Positions 36,240 to 45,336 of a stretch of DNA of 58,701 nt are shown piece after piece. Below the pieces are notes generated by a model. The model was not told the origin of the DNA, made no database searches, and saw only the letters and a program-made list of their open reading frames with translations. The stretch's first letter is position 1; every line of letters starts with the position of its first letter. Origin of the DNA: CAYYJS01 sp964472315 (GTDB taxonomy: Bacteria; Verrucomicrobiota; Kiritimatiellia; UBA8416); contig CAYYJS010000019.1 of the NCBI GenBank assembly GCA_964472315.1, positions 1-58,701 on the forward strand, written 5' to 3'. The translations under genes and the position numbers were made by a program.

Positions 36240-39200
36240 CGCGATTCCTCGGCGCCGAGAATTTTTCCGAGCAGGGCGTTGGCTTCGAGGACATCCTCGT
36301 CGGGCACGCCGCGGGAGTTCTGGAGGATCTGGTTGACGATGTCGGCGGCCTGCTTGGCGTCGCCTTCGCGCCAGGCGATTTCGGCCAGGTGCATGCGGGC
36401 GCGAAACCAGCGGGGAGAGCCGGGAACGGCGCCTTGGAAGATGCGTGTCACGGCCTGCCGGGCTTTGGCGTAGTCGCCCGTGCGGATGTAGATCACGGCC
36501 AGGGTATCCACGATGCGGAGATTGTCGCCGGCCAGGATCTCGAGTTGCGGCAGGAGTTTGACGGCTTCGCCGACGCGTGTGGCATCTTGCGCCAGGGTAT
36601 AGGCCAGGTTGTTGATCATCACCTCGTTGCCGGGATGCGCTTCGAGGCCGCGGCGCAGCAGGTCGGCGGCGCGGTCGTAGTTTTTCAACATGCGCGAGAC
36701 CTCCGCGGCGACCACGTACGGCACGCGGTTGGTGGCACCGCCCTCGATGGCGGCGTTCATCTCGAAGAGCGCATCGATAATCTCCCACCCGCCGCGCCGG
36801 AAGCGAATGTAGCCGAGCATCTGCGCCCACAGCGGATTCTCGGGGTAGGCCTTGCGGAGTTGACGCAGCGCGTTGACCATGTCCGGATCGGTATCGATGT
36901 CGCCGTCGGCGATCCTGAGGCGCACGAGCTGTTCGTAGAAATCGGGCATGGGCCGGAGCGAGGCGCGAATGGCTTCCTCGGTGCAGTTCAGCGCCCAGGC
37001 TTCGTCACGGCTGTGCAGCGCGCAGCGGATGCCGAGCACGAAGGCGGGCAACAGGCCCCGGGCGCGCCGCGTCCCGTCCCGCGCGGCGATGGCGGCCTCG
37101 TCCTTCAGATTGCCCCGGTACAGGTATTCGCCGGCGCGAACCAGCGTGCCGGGAGGGAAGACCTGTTCGCGCGCGGCGCGGCTGACGCTCTCGCGCACCC
37201 AGACGCGCACACCCTCGTCCGGGACGACGCGGAAAATGCCGTCGTCGCGTGGAAGCTGGGTGCGTGCGACCAGCTCCGCGAGCCAAAGCTCGGGGTCGTC
37301 CGGGCAGGCCAGACGCGCATCGGTGATGGTCAGCCGGTCCGCGCCGGACAAGCCGACCGCGATGCGATGGAGCAGGGAGACCTCCGGCAGATGGACGATC
37401 GCCCGCCGGGCGGCGACCAGGGCTTCGCTGAAGCGCTCCTCGCGGCAGAGCAGGAGCGTCAGTTGGTTCAGGGCGATGGCCTTCTCCACGCGGTCGCGAC
37501 CGAGCGCCTCCCACGTGTCGGGCGACGCCAGCGGCCCCTTGCACCCCTCGGCGTAGGCCCGCAGCCAGTTCTGCATCATCGCGCGCAGGGCGGGGCTGGG
37601 CGTACCGGCCAGGTTGCCGCGGATCGTAGCCGCCGTATCCGCGAGTTCGGGTTCGGACGGCAGCGCGACCTGGTGCCACAGGACCGACAGTTCGGCGGGG
37701 GGCAGGTTCACCTGCTGGACAAGCCCGGGCGGGACCTGAAGCACGGGGATCGCGTGTTTGCGACAGAAGGATTCGACCTCGTTGTAGCGTTCCGAGTCAT
37801 ACAGGGCGCGGGCTTCCAGCATGTCGAGATCCTGCTGATTGCGCACGCGCGGCTGCGAGAGGAGGAACAGCGCTTCCTCCGGGCTGCCGTAGGCTGCCGC
37901 GGCGCGCGCCTGCATCGCCCTGGCCTGGGTCGCGTAGGGGTAGCGTTTGACTGCTTCACGCGTGGTGTATAGCGCGGCGACGCCGAGCCGGAGCTCGATC
38001 TGGGCGCGTCCCAGCCGTAGGAGCGGCAGAAGGTGTACGCCATGCATCGTGGAAGGGCGGTTGTCGAGGGGCGCCCAGCTTTCGGCGAGGGCGTTGCTCA
38101 GCGCCGCGGGCGGCATGGACCGGGCGTCCGGGGCCAGGTAATCGCGCAGCGTCTCGTAGACGTTGACCCAATCCGCCTGGCGCTCGTAGACTTCGGAAAG
38201 CACGACGCGGGCGGCTTCCCGCTCCTCGGGATGGCGGGAGACGATTTCCGCGAGTTCGGCGCGTGCGCCATCGACTTCGTCGCCCATCTCCAGCGCCCGC
38301 ACGTAGAGGTACTGCATATCGATGCTGAGTTCGCCGCGGTGCTGGCGCGCTTCGAATTCGCGTAGGGCGCGACGGAGGAACTCCTTACGGCTCTCCAGAA
38401 TGTCTTCGGGCGCCAGCGCGTCGCCATGCGGCACGAGGCGCGTCAGCGGCGTCCAGTGCGGCGATAGGCGGGCGAACAGGTAGAAGGGGCGCAGGTCGAG
38501 CGTTTCCGACGCCGAGCCGGCGGCGATGCCGAGCCGGCGTTTACGGTACTGAAACCAGCGATTCCCGTAGACGGCGACGGCCATGCCGAGGGCGGGATGC
38601 GAGGCGTCGATTTGCCGGATGCGCTCGTGGACGGTCCAGAGCAGGTCGGGCCGCGACAACTGCGCGCATTTGTAGAGCAGCTCATAGAGACGATCCGGGC
38701 TGTCCATCGCGCGCACCGCGCGGTAGAGGTGTTGCGCGAACCGGTCTTCCCACTCGCCGCCCTCGCGTTTCAGCGCCATGAAATACAGCGGTTCAAGCAC
38801 CCGCGGGTCCGCGGGCCAGCGTTCCGCGCATTCGGTGGCGATGGCCGCGACGCGGGGCACGTTGTCGAGGTTCATGTAGGCCTCCAGCAGCGAATAGGCC
38901 TGGACCGGATTCGCATAGGGAATCGGGATGTCCGAATCGGCGATCGCCTGCCATTTCCGGTGAACGCGCAGGTAGGGGTAGAGGTTGCGGATGCGTCCGG
39001 CGTTGGGCATCCAGCCCGACGCCGTGACGACATGGACGGCGACGTCTTCGACGTTGTTGCCGCGCAGCGCCATTTCGGCCAGCACCATGGCCACGCGGGG
39101 GTCATGGCGTCGTAAGTCCTCGGGTAGGGACGCCACGATGGCCCCGGCATCCTCGATGCGACCGATGGACATCAGCGCGTAGGCGCGGAGGACGCGGGTC

Positions 39201-40459
39201 TGCAGGTGATGCGCCGAGAACCCTTCGCGGTCGAGCGCATCCAGTTCGTCGAGCACCTGCTGGTGGCGTCCCCGTATGAGCAGGAGCCGGACGACCGTGA
39301 ACCGCCATTCCGTGTCGTCCGGCACCAGACGCTGTACCTCCTCGGCGCAGCGCTGCGCTTCCTCCAGCTTCCCGATATCGCGCAGCCCCGTGGCGACATC
39401 CTTGATCATCATGGCCCGGTGGTAGGGACGGCTGCGGTAGATCAGAGCGCCGGCGAGCAGGACGAGCGCAAGGCCGCCGAACAGGGCGACGCGTCGTTCG
39501 ATGAGCCGCCGCCAGAATGGGGGATACTGACTGAGCACTTTGATCTGATCGGGGTAGGTATCGCCGGCGACGATGCGACGACGCGCGATCGTGTGGCGGG
39601 CGATTTCGACCTCGGCATAGACGAGAAACACCGCGACGATCACGATGACCGAGGCCGAGTCATGCAGGAACTGGATTCCGGCGTCCGACCCGGTCGAACG
39701 GGAGAAAATGACCATCGTCGAGATACGGAGCACATTCAGCAGGAGCGCATGGACGAGTGCGAGCAGGGCGAGCATGGCACCCACGGCGGCGGGCAGCCGT
39801 TTCAGGATCGACAGCGCGATGGTCAGGATGAGGACGGTGGTGGCGGTACGCATCCCGCTGCACCACGCAGGCACTTCGAAAACGTGGACCGGCGTGTAGA
39901 GAATGAGGTCGTCCGCCCAGACCCGGCCGTTGATCAGGTGCAGAAACCACGCGCTGCCGTCGACGGAGAGGCGCTGCATGCCGAGTTGCAGCCATTCGAA
40001 AAAACGGGTCGGCATGGGGGCGGCCCAGTACAGAACCAGCAGCGAGGCGAGCGTATCGCGGTGCAGGCGCGCCGGCAGCGCCCATGCCAGACACGCGACG
40101 GTGAGGCACAGCACTCCCAGCCAGGCGGCGTGATGGATGGGGACGAGAATGCCAGTCGCGGCGAGGGCGGCGCCGATGGCCACGAGTACGGCGAGGACGG
40201 GGTGCGGAATGCCGCCAACCGGCGGCCGGGCGTGGCGGGTATCGTCGCCGTCGTCAGTGCCGGGTTTGGGACGCAGGAGGATCAGTACGGCGAAGGCGAT
40301 CGACAACACCCCGCGGATCAGGCCGTTCTGCGTACCGAACAGCAGGTGGCGGTTGAGCGCGATCCAGAGGGCGGGCAGCAGAATGCCGCAGGCGCAGACG
40401 AGCATGGCGTGGCCCGGATGCGGAGCGGACGATTCACGATGGTGCGTTTCCGGTTTCAT
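36236..40459 (-). CDS. Exosortase fused to a very long TPR region
   Basis: 1407 residues. Residues 1 to about 290 are a polytopic exosortase/archaeosortase domain with the full catalytic set: Cys200 in VPAWCSGMRT, Arg245 in LNVLRISTM and His266 in QFLHDSAS. A further membrane helix at about 318-335 (FGGLALVLLAGALIYR) leads into more than 1000 residues of helical repeats of TPR type, most clearly near the C-terminus (YDRAADLLRRGLEAHPGNEV, DYAKARQAVTRIFQGA). Exosortases cleave C-terminal sorting signals (PEP-CTERM) at the membrane; the repeats should lie outside and may bind substrates or polysaccharide enzymes. The ATG nearest the first hydrophobic segment was chosen; the frame is open 83 codons further, but that extension is Arg/His/Cys-rich and repeat-like. 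No PEP-CTERM protein is seen in the window. Confidence 0.85.
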   Translation of the reverse strand: MKPETHHRESSAPHPGHAMLVCACGILLPALWIALNRHLLFGTQNGLIRGVLSIAFAVLILLRPKPGTDDGDDTRHARPPVGGIPHPVLAVLVAIGAALAATGILVPIHHAAWLGVLCLTVACLAWALPARLHRDTLASLLVLYWAAPMPTRFFEWLQLGMQRLSVDGSAWFLHLINGRVWADDLILYTPVHVFEVPAWCSGMRTATTVLILTIALSILKRLPAAVGAMLALLALVHALLLNVLRISTMVIFSRSTGSDAGIQFLHDSASVIVIVAVFLVYAEVEIARHTIARRRIVAGDTYPDQIKVLSQYPPFWRRLIERRVALFGGLALVLLAGALIYRSRPYHRAMMIKDVATGLRDIGKLEEAQRCAEEVQRLVPDDTEWRFTVVRLLLIRGRHQQVLDELDALDREGFSAHHLQTRVLRAYALMSIGRIEDAGAIVASLPEDLRRHDPRVAMVLAEMALRGNNVEDVAVHVVTASGWMPNAGRIRNLYPYLRVHRKWQAIADSDIPIPYANPVQAYSLLEAYMNLDNVPRVAAIATECAERWPADPRVLEPLYFMALKREGGEWEDRFAQHLYRAVRAMDSPDRLYELLYKCAQLSRPDLLWTVHERIRQIDASHPALGMAVAVYGNRWFQYRKRRLGIAAGSASETLDLRPFYLFARLSPHWTPLTRLVPHGDALAPEDILESRKEFLRRALREFEARQHRGELSIDMQYLYVRALEMGDEVDGARAELAEIVSRHPEEREAARVVLSEVYERQADWVNVYETLRDYLAPDARSMPPAALSNALAESWAPLDNRPSTMHGVHLLPLLRLGRAQIELRLGVAALYTTREAVKRYPYATQARAMQARAAAAYGSPEEALFLLSQPRVRNQQDLDMLEARALYDSERYNEVESFCRKHAIPVLQVPPGLVQQVNLPPAELSVLWHQVALPSEPELADTAATIRGNLAGTPSPALRAMMQNWLRAYAEGCKGPLASPDTWEALGRDRVEKAIALNQLTLLLCREERFSEALVAARRAIVHLPEVSLLHRIAVGLSGADRLTITDARLACPDDPELWLAELVARTQLPRDDGIFRVVPDEGVRVWVRESVSRAAREQVFPPGTLVRAGEYLYRGNLKDEAAIAARDGTRRARGLLPAFVLGIRCALHSRDEAWALNCTEEAIRASLRPMPDFYEQLVRLRIADGDIDTDPDMVNALRQLRKAYPENPLWAQMLGYIRFRRGGWEIIDALFEMNAAIEGGATNRVPYVVAAEVSRMLKNYDRAADLLRRGLEAHPGNEVMINNLAYTLAQDATRVGEAVKLLPQLEILAGDNLRIVDTLAVIYIRTGDYAKARQAVTRIFQGAVPGSPRWFRARMHLAEIAWREGDAKQAADIVNQILQNSRGVPDEDVLEANALLGKILGAEESR

Positions 40460-40710
40460 GGTCTCAGCGTGTGGGAGTCTACACCGGATGCGGCGTCCCT
40501 GTCGACAGCGATGGGTTCCCGACGGACCGGCGCCAGAGAGGGTGAACCTGAGATCGAAGCAGACTTCGTCGGTACACAGAACCTCGTGGTGGCATAGCGA
40601 TGGGAAACGTTCCTGTGCTAACCCTTGAAGTTGCCAAAATCTTGGAACATCTTGGCTTTCAGCTAACGGTGGACGAGTAGGGATTCCCAATCGTGGTCCG
40701 CTCTCCATCG

Positions 40711-40742
40711 TTGGACATTGGACTCGAGTGTTGGCTGTTGGG
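40711..40742 (+). repeat. Dispersed intergenic repeat, copy 2
   Basis: TTGGACATT followed after 8 bases by GTGTTGGCTGTTGGG. The same blocks occur in reverse orientation at 65-90. The wording is low in complexity (TTGG and GTTG units), so it may be one member of a larger genomic family of TTGGACATTGG-like intergenic sequence. Confidence 0.5.
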
Positions 40743-40782
40743 CATTGCTGTCACCATCGCGCCCTCTGATGGCCTGTCCCTG

Positions 40783-40820
40783 TGACGCCCCTTGACGCCC
40801 CTTGACGCCCCTTGACGCCC
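40783..40820 (+). repeat. Short tandem repeat, 10-base period
   Basis: Four copies of TGACGCCC separated by CT give a perfect 10-base period over 38 bases, ending 33 bases before the stop of glmM. The length of one DNA helical turn keeps every copy on the same face. No hairpin or CRISPR-like spacer structure is present. Confidence 0.85.
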
Positions 40821-40853
40821 GCTTGAGTTCCGGAAGAACCCGGAAGAGCGGGT

Positions 40854-42203
40854 TCAGGCGAGGTTACGGCGGACGATATCGGCAAGGTGTCGGGCGATGC
40901 GGCTGGTGGTGGCGGCATCCTGGGATTCGACCATGACGCGGCAGAGGGGTTGCGTGCCGGAGTAGCGGATCAGCGTGCGGCCGCGGGCACCGAGCTCGGC
41001 GCGGGCAGCCGCTTCGGCGGCGACGAGTTCGGGCACCGTCGCCAGATCCGGTTTGCGCTTCACGTCGATATTGATCAGCTCCTGCGGCGCCTCCCGGAAG
41101 ACCTGCGCAAGTCGCGAGAGGGGCGTGCCGGACCGCCGCATCACGGCGACAAGCTGCAGCGCCGAGACGATGCCGTCGCCGGTGGTGTGGCGATCGAGGA
41201 AGATGATGTGGCCGGACTGTTCGCCCCCCAGCGCCGCGCCGCGGCGCTGCATGAGTTCGAGCACATTGCGGTCGCCGACATCGGCGTCCTCATAGGCGAT
41301 GCCCATGTCATCGAACGCGATGCGCAGCCCGAAATTGCTCATGGGGGTGATGATGACCTTGTTGTTCGGCAGTTGGCCGGCTTCCATCATGGCGCGCGCG
41401 CAAATGGCGATGATGTGGTCGCCGCTGACCTCCGTGCCGGACTCGTCGACGGCGATGAGCCGATCGCCGTCGCCGTCGAAGGCCAGTCCGACGTCGGCGC
41501 CGGTCTCGCGGACTTTGGCGCGGAGGTCGGCGGTATGCTGGGAGCCGCAGTCCGCGTTGATATTCAGACCGTCCGGATCGTTGTGTATGGCGGTCACGGT
41601 CGCGCCGAGTTCCGCGAAGATGGTGGGCGCGGCCTTGTAGGTGGCCCCGTTGGCGCAGTCGAGAACGATGTTCATGCCATCGAGTGTCAGGTCGTCGGGA
41701 AACGCGTTCTTGCAGAACACGATATACCGGCCGAGGGCGTCGTCGATGCGTTTGGCGCGACCCACGGCGTCGGCCGTGGGACGGATGTCGTTGATATGGC
41801 CGGACGCGATGAGGGCTTCGATCTCCTCTTCGAGACCGAAGGACAGCTTGAAGCCCTTGCGCGTGAAGATCTTGATGCCGTTGTCCTGATAGGGATTGTG
41901 CGAGGCCGAGATGACGATGCCGGCGTCGGCGCGCATGTTCTGCGTGAGGAAGGCGATGCCGGGCGTGGGGATGGGGCCGACCAGCAGGACATCGACGCCC
42001 ATGGAGCAGATGCCGGCGGTAAGGGCGCTCTCGATCATATAGCCGCTGAGCCGCGTATCTTTGCCGATCAGGATGCGGTGGCGGCGGTTGTGCTGCCGGC
42101 AGATGTGCGCCGTGGCGCGGCCGATCGCCAGCGCCATCTCCGCGGTCATGGGGCTGATATTGGCGACGCCGCGTACGCCGTCGGTTCCGAACAATCTGGC
42201 CAT
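40854..42203 (-). CDS. glmM: Phosphoglucosamine mutase GlmM
   Basis: Converts glucosamine-6-phosphate to glucosamine-1-phosphate on the way to UDP-GlcNAc. 449 residues with the start MARLFGTDGVRGVAN, the phosphoserine Ser101 in GIVISASHNPYQDNG, the metal loop FDGDGDR and the phosphate-binding RYSGTQPLCRV near the C-terminus. AGGGAGA lies upstream of the ATG. Between it and the preceding gene is a short TTTTCGTGTTTTTCGTGG stretch, low in complexity. It is the third gene of the glmS operon. Confidence 0.97.
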   Translation of the reverse strand: MARLFGTDGVRGVANISPMTAEMALAIGRATAHICRQHNRRHRILIGKDTRLSGYMIESALTAGICSMGVDVLLVGPIPTPGIAFLTQNMRADAGIVISASHNPYQDNGIKIFTRKGFKLSFGLEEEIEALIASGHINDIRPTADAVGRAKRIDDALGRYIVFCKNAFPDDLTLDGMNIVLDCANGATYKAAPTIFAELGATVTAIHNDPDGLNINADCGSQHTADLRAKVRETGADVGLAFDGDGDRLIAVDESGTEVSGDHIIAICARAMMEAGQLPNNKVIITPMSNFGLRIAFDDMGIAYEDADVGDRNVLELMQRRGAALGGEQSGHIIFLDRHTTGDGIVSALQLVAVMRRSGTPLSRLAQVFREAPQELINIDVKRKPDLATVPELVAAEAAARAELGARGRTLIRYSGTQPLCRVMVESQDAATTSRIARHLADIVRRNLA

Positions 42204-42247
42204 GGGGAATCTCCCTTCGCGATTTTCGTGTTTTTCGTGGCGAGTCG

Positions 42248-43495
42248 TTACGCCTGGATGTCCAGCGCGGCCGACCAGAGCCGTACGTGGGCGTCGACGA
42301 TGGACTGCAGCCAGGTTGCCAGGACAAGGCGGTGGTCGGGATGCAGGGCTGCCAGGCGCGCCAGATAGGGCGCCTCGGCGTCGGCGAGGCGGGCGATCGC
42401 ATCCGCGGCGGCGGGGGGCGGGGGGGGCGGATTCGCGGGCAGGAGCAGCCGTGCGGCCAGATCCGGTTGGCGCTCGACGAAGCGTGCCTGGAGGGCGAAT
42501 GGCTTGGACGGGAGCGTGCCGACGGTCCTGATGTGTGCGGCATTCAGCGAAAGCGTGACGCGCTCGGCGAGGCGCGCGAGTTGTTTGGCGCGTTCGCGCG
42601 CCATGCGGTCGAGTTGTCGCCGGGCGCCGGCGTGGGCGGCGGTGCGCCACGGGTCGCCGTCGAGCAAGGCCAGGCGTACGTGCCGGTACCAGGCGTCGAG
42701 GGCGTGCAGGTTGGCAATATACCGGAAGTTATTCGACAGCACGCGATCCAGGTCGCCGTAGACGACGGCATCGTAGGGCCGCTCCGTCAGGCGGCGGCCG
42801 GTTTGACCGAACACGAGGCGGCCTTCATCCATGACGTCGTGCCGGCAGATTGTCCCGGCGGCGACGATGGTGCCGTAGGCCACCCGGCAGGGGCCGACCG
42901 TGCCGCCCTGGCCGCCGAGGAAGATCGGCGGCCGGTCCAGAAGCACGCCGTGCGGGACATCGCCGAACAGCGACGCCGTGGCCTTGTCCTGGTGTGCGGT
43001 GAAGTTGAAATGCACGTAGGAAGAACCGACCTCGCTGTGCTCGTTCGGTCCGGTGCCGCCGGCCATCAGGCAATCGCAGAAGTTGATCAGGCTGCCGAGG
43101 GTGACATGGGGCATGAGCAATGTCTGCTTGAGGCCGACCGCATGCCCGCACGATGCGCTCTCCTCGATCAGCGTGCCGGGGCGTACGTGCGCGCAGGACC
43201 CGATGTCGACGCCGTCGAGGAACGTGGCGCCGGCGCAGGCGCCGCCGCGCAGGCGCACGCCGTGGCCGAGTTGGCAGTCGGTCAGCGTGAGCGGGCCCTC
43301 CTCGCCGAGGACGCAGCCGGGGCCGATCGAGGTGTCGGCGCCGGACAGGCGGCAGCCGGCGTGCAGCGTGACGCCGGGCGCGATGCGGTCGGGGTCGATC
43401 GAGGCATCGATATCGACCGAGGCCGGGCAGCGCACCGTGACGCCGCGTCGCGCGAGCGCCTCGCAAGCCGACTGTGTGGTACCCGTCGTCGTCAT
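42248..43495 (-). CDS. Left-handed beta-helix protein resembling the GlmU acyltransferase half
   Basis: 415 residues. The first 250 or so carry hexapeptide-type repeats in which small residues recur every six positions (IAPGVTLHAGCRLSGADTS, CVLGEEGPLTLTDCQLG). The segment SSYVHFNFTAHQDKATAS then IFLGGQGGTVGP and VAYGTIVAAGT resembles the acetyltransferase end of GlmU. The nucleotidyltransferase half (GXGTRM-type loop) is absent. Residues about 260-415 are helical, with a Pro/Ala-rich stretch. The ATG overlaps the glmS stop by four bases and glmM follows, so it is wedged into UDP-GlcNAc synthesis. It may acetylate glucosamine-1-phosphate or act as a scaffold; the activity is inferred from place and fold only. 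Confidence 0.7.
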   Translation of the reverse strand: MTTTGTTQSACEALARRGVTVRCPASVDIDASIDPDRIAPGVTLHAGCRLSGADTSIGPGCVLGEEGPLTLTDCQLGHGVRLRGGACAGATFLDGVDIGSCAHVRPGTLIEESASCGHAVGLKQTLLMPHVTLGSLINFCDCLMAGGTGPNEHSEVGSSYVHFNFTAHQDKATASLFGDVPHGVLLDRPPIFLGGQGGTVGPCRVAYGTIVAAGTICRHDVMDEGRLVFGQTGRRLTERPYDAVVYGDLDRVLSNNFRYIANLHALDAWYRHVRLALLDGDPWRTAAHAGARRQLDRMARERAKQLARLAERVTLSLNAAHIRTVGTLPSKPFALQARFVERQPDLAARLLLPANPPPPPPAAADAIARLADAEAPYLARLAALHPDHRLVLATWLQSIVDAHVRLWSAALDIQA

Positions 43496-45336
43496 TCCAC
43501 GGTCACCGACTTGGCGAGGTTGCGCGGTTGGTCGATCGGGCAGCCGCGCAGATTGGCGACATGATAGGCGAAGAGCTGCATGGCGATGGCGACCGGGATC
43601 GGCGAGACGAACGGCAGACAGCGCGGGATGAAAATCGCATCGTCGCAATGCATCGCGATTGCCTGGTCGCCCGCCGTGGCGATGGCCAGGACGGGCGCCT
43701 TGCGGGCGCGGCACTCCTGCATGTTGGCGATGGTCTTGGCGCGTCCGGGGATATCGGGGACCGCCACCACGACCGGGACCTCCGCGCTGAGCAGGGCGAT
43801 GGGTCCGTGCTTGAGCTCGGCGGCGTGGTAGCCTTCGGCGTGGACGTATGAAATCTCCTTCAGCTTCAGGGCGCCTTCGAGCGCGGTGGGGAACATATAG
43901 CCGCGCCCGATGTAGAAGAAATCCCGCCGATCGACGTACTTCTCGGCGAGCTTGCGGATGTGCGCATCCTGATCGAGCACCTGCTGCGCGAGCTGCGGAA
44001 GGCGACCGAGTTCCTCGATCAGAAGCGTTCCCTCGTGCGCGGAGAGGCGGCGCGTGCGGCCGAAAATGATGGCCATCATGCCCAGCACGGTGACCTGGCA
44101 GGTGAAGGCCTTGGTCGATGCGACGCCGATTTCCGGTCCGGCGTGCAGGTACACGCCGTGTCCGGTCTCGCGGGCGATGGTCGAGCCGACGACGTTGCAG
44201 ATGCCCAGCACCGACGCGCCCTTGCGGTGGGCCTCGCGCACGGCGGCGAGCGTATCGGCGGTCTCGCCGGACTGGCTGATGGCCAGCAGGCAGGTGTTGC
44301 GCTGCACGATCGGGTTCCGGTCGCGGAACTCGGCGGCCTGCTCGATCTCGGTGGGGATGCTCGCGAATTCCTCGAAGAAATACTTGCCGACCATGCCGGC
44401 GTGGTAGGAGGTGCCGCAGGCGGCGATGGCGATGCGGTCGATGGCGGCCAGTTCGCCGGGTGTCATCTGCATGCCGCTAAGCTTCGCGATGCCCTCCTTC
44501 GGCTGCAGGCGGCCGCGGGTCGTGTTGGCGAGGGCGGCGGGTTGCTCGTGGATCTCCTTGAGCATGAAATGCGCGTAGCCGCCCTTTTCGATTTCGTCGA
44601 TCTCCCAGTCGATCGCCGTGGCCGAGCGCGACACCGGCACGTTCTTCGACGAGGTGATCTCGACGTTGGCGGCGGAGGCGGTCAGGATGTCACCGTCATC
44701 CAGAAAGATCACCTGCCGCGTGTAGTTGGCGATGGCGCTGACGTCGGAGGCGACGATCGTTTCCTCGTCGCACACGCCGACGACGATGGGACTGCCCTTG
44801 CGCGCCGCGACGAGGGTTCCGGGGTGGAGGGGCGAGAGCACCGCGATGCCGTAGGTGCCTTCGAGTTTCTCGATGGCTGACGCGACAGCCTCGCGCAGGT
44901 CGCCATCGTAGCACTTTTCGATCAGGTTTGCGATGACCTCGGTGTCCGTCTCGCTCGCGAAGGCGAACCCATCCCGTTGCAGGTGCTCTTTGAGGCCGGC
45001 ATAGTTGTCGATGATGCCGTTATGCACGACGGCGATCTTGCCGCCCGAACTGACGTGCGGGTGGGCATTGGCACGGGTCGGGGCGCCGTGGGTGGCCCAC
45101 CGCGTATGTCCGATGCCCAGCGTCGCGAAATCGGGGGTGCGGGGGACGTCGCGCGTGACGAGGGCTTCCAGGGCATCGATCTTGCCGGTGGTCTTAATGA
45201 CCACGAGGGGGCTTCCGTCCGTTGGAACGAGCGCGATGCCGGCCGAGTCGTAGCCGCGGTATTCGAGCCGTTTCAGGCCGGAGAGGATGATCGATGCCGC
45301 ATTGCGTTTTCCGATATAGCCGACGATACCACACAT
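43492..45336 (-). CDS. glmS: Glucosamine-6-phosphate synthase (glutamine-dependent)
   Basis: Makes glucosamine-6-phosphate from fructose-6-phosphate and glutamine. 614 residues. The start CGIVGYIGKRNA puts the nucleophile Cys right after the initiator Met, as the class II glutamine amidotransferase mechanism requires, so the ATG two codons upstream in the frame is rejected. Two SIS isomerase domains follow (ISQSGETADTLAAVREA; VPVVVAVPD) and the C-terminus ends LAKSVTVE, the usual tail. First gene of the operon with the beta-helix protein and glmM; divergent from mreB. Confidence 0.97.
   Translation of the reverse strand: MCGIVGYIGKRNAASIILSGLKRLEYRGYDSAGIALVPTDGSPLVVIKTTGKIDALEALVTRDVPRTPDFATLGIGHTRWATHGAPTRANAHPHVSSGGKIAVVHNGIIDNYAGLKEHLQRDGFAFASETDTEVIANLIEKCYDGDLREAVASAIEKLEGTYGIAVLSPLHPGTLVAARKGSPIVVGVCDEETIVASDVSAIANYTRQVIFLDDGDILTASAANVEITSSKNVPVSRSATAIDWEIDEIEKGGYAHFMLKEIHEQPAALANTTRGRLQPKEGIAKLSGMQMTPGELAAIDRIAIAACGTSYHAGMVGKYFFEEFASIPTEIEQAAEFRDRNPIVQRNTCLLAISQSGETADTLAAVREAHRKGASVLGICNVVGSTIARETGHGVYLHAGPEIGVASTKAFTCQVTVLGMMAIIFGRTRRLSAHEGTLLIEELGRLPQLAQQVLDQDAHIRKLAEKYVDRRDFFYIGRGYMFPTALEGALKLKEISYVHAEGYHAAELKHGPIALLSAEVPVVVAVPDIPGRAKTIANMQECRARKAPVLAIATAGDQAIAMHCDDAIFIPRCLPFVSPIPVAIAMQLFAYHVANLRGCPIDQPRNLAKSVTVE

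Larger units (their letters stand above)
40460..40853. other. 394-base intergenic region with repeats and tiny ORFs
   Basis: No gene of normal size is supported. On plus there are two consecutive mini-ORFs of 28 and 26 codons (40511-40597 and 40600-40680), the second preceded by no clear ribosome-binding site. The stretch also holds CCAAAATCTTGG, a near-palindrome (about 40633-40644), a copy of the dispersed repeat also seen at 65-90, and a short tandem repeat. The promoter of the exosortase gene should lie here on minus, but no clear element was identified. Confidence 0.5.

Noticed and set aside
36113..37972. 619-codon open frame antisense to the exosortase-TPR gene
   Set aside because: No domain seen, composition typical of a reverse-complement shadow, and it starts inside the outer-membrane protein gene.
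40460..40708. 83-codon extension of the exosortase frame
   Set aside because: The extension is rich in Cys, His and Arg, lies over repeats and mini-ORFs, and exosortases begin close to their first membrane helix.
40783..40820. CRISPR-like array
   Set aside because: Repeat units of 8 bases with 2-base spacers are a simple tandem repeat, and no cas gene is present.
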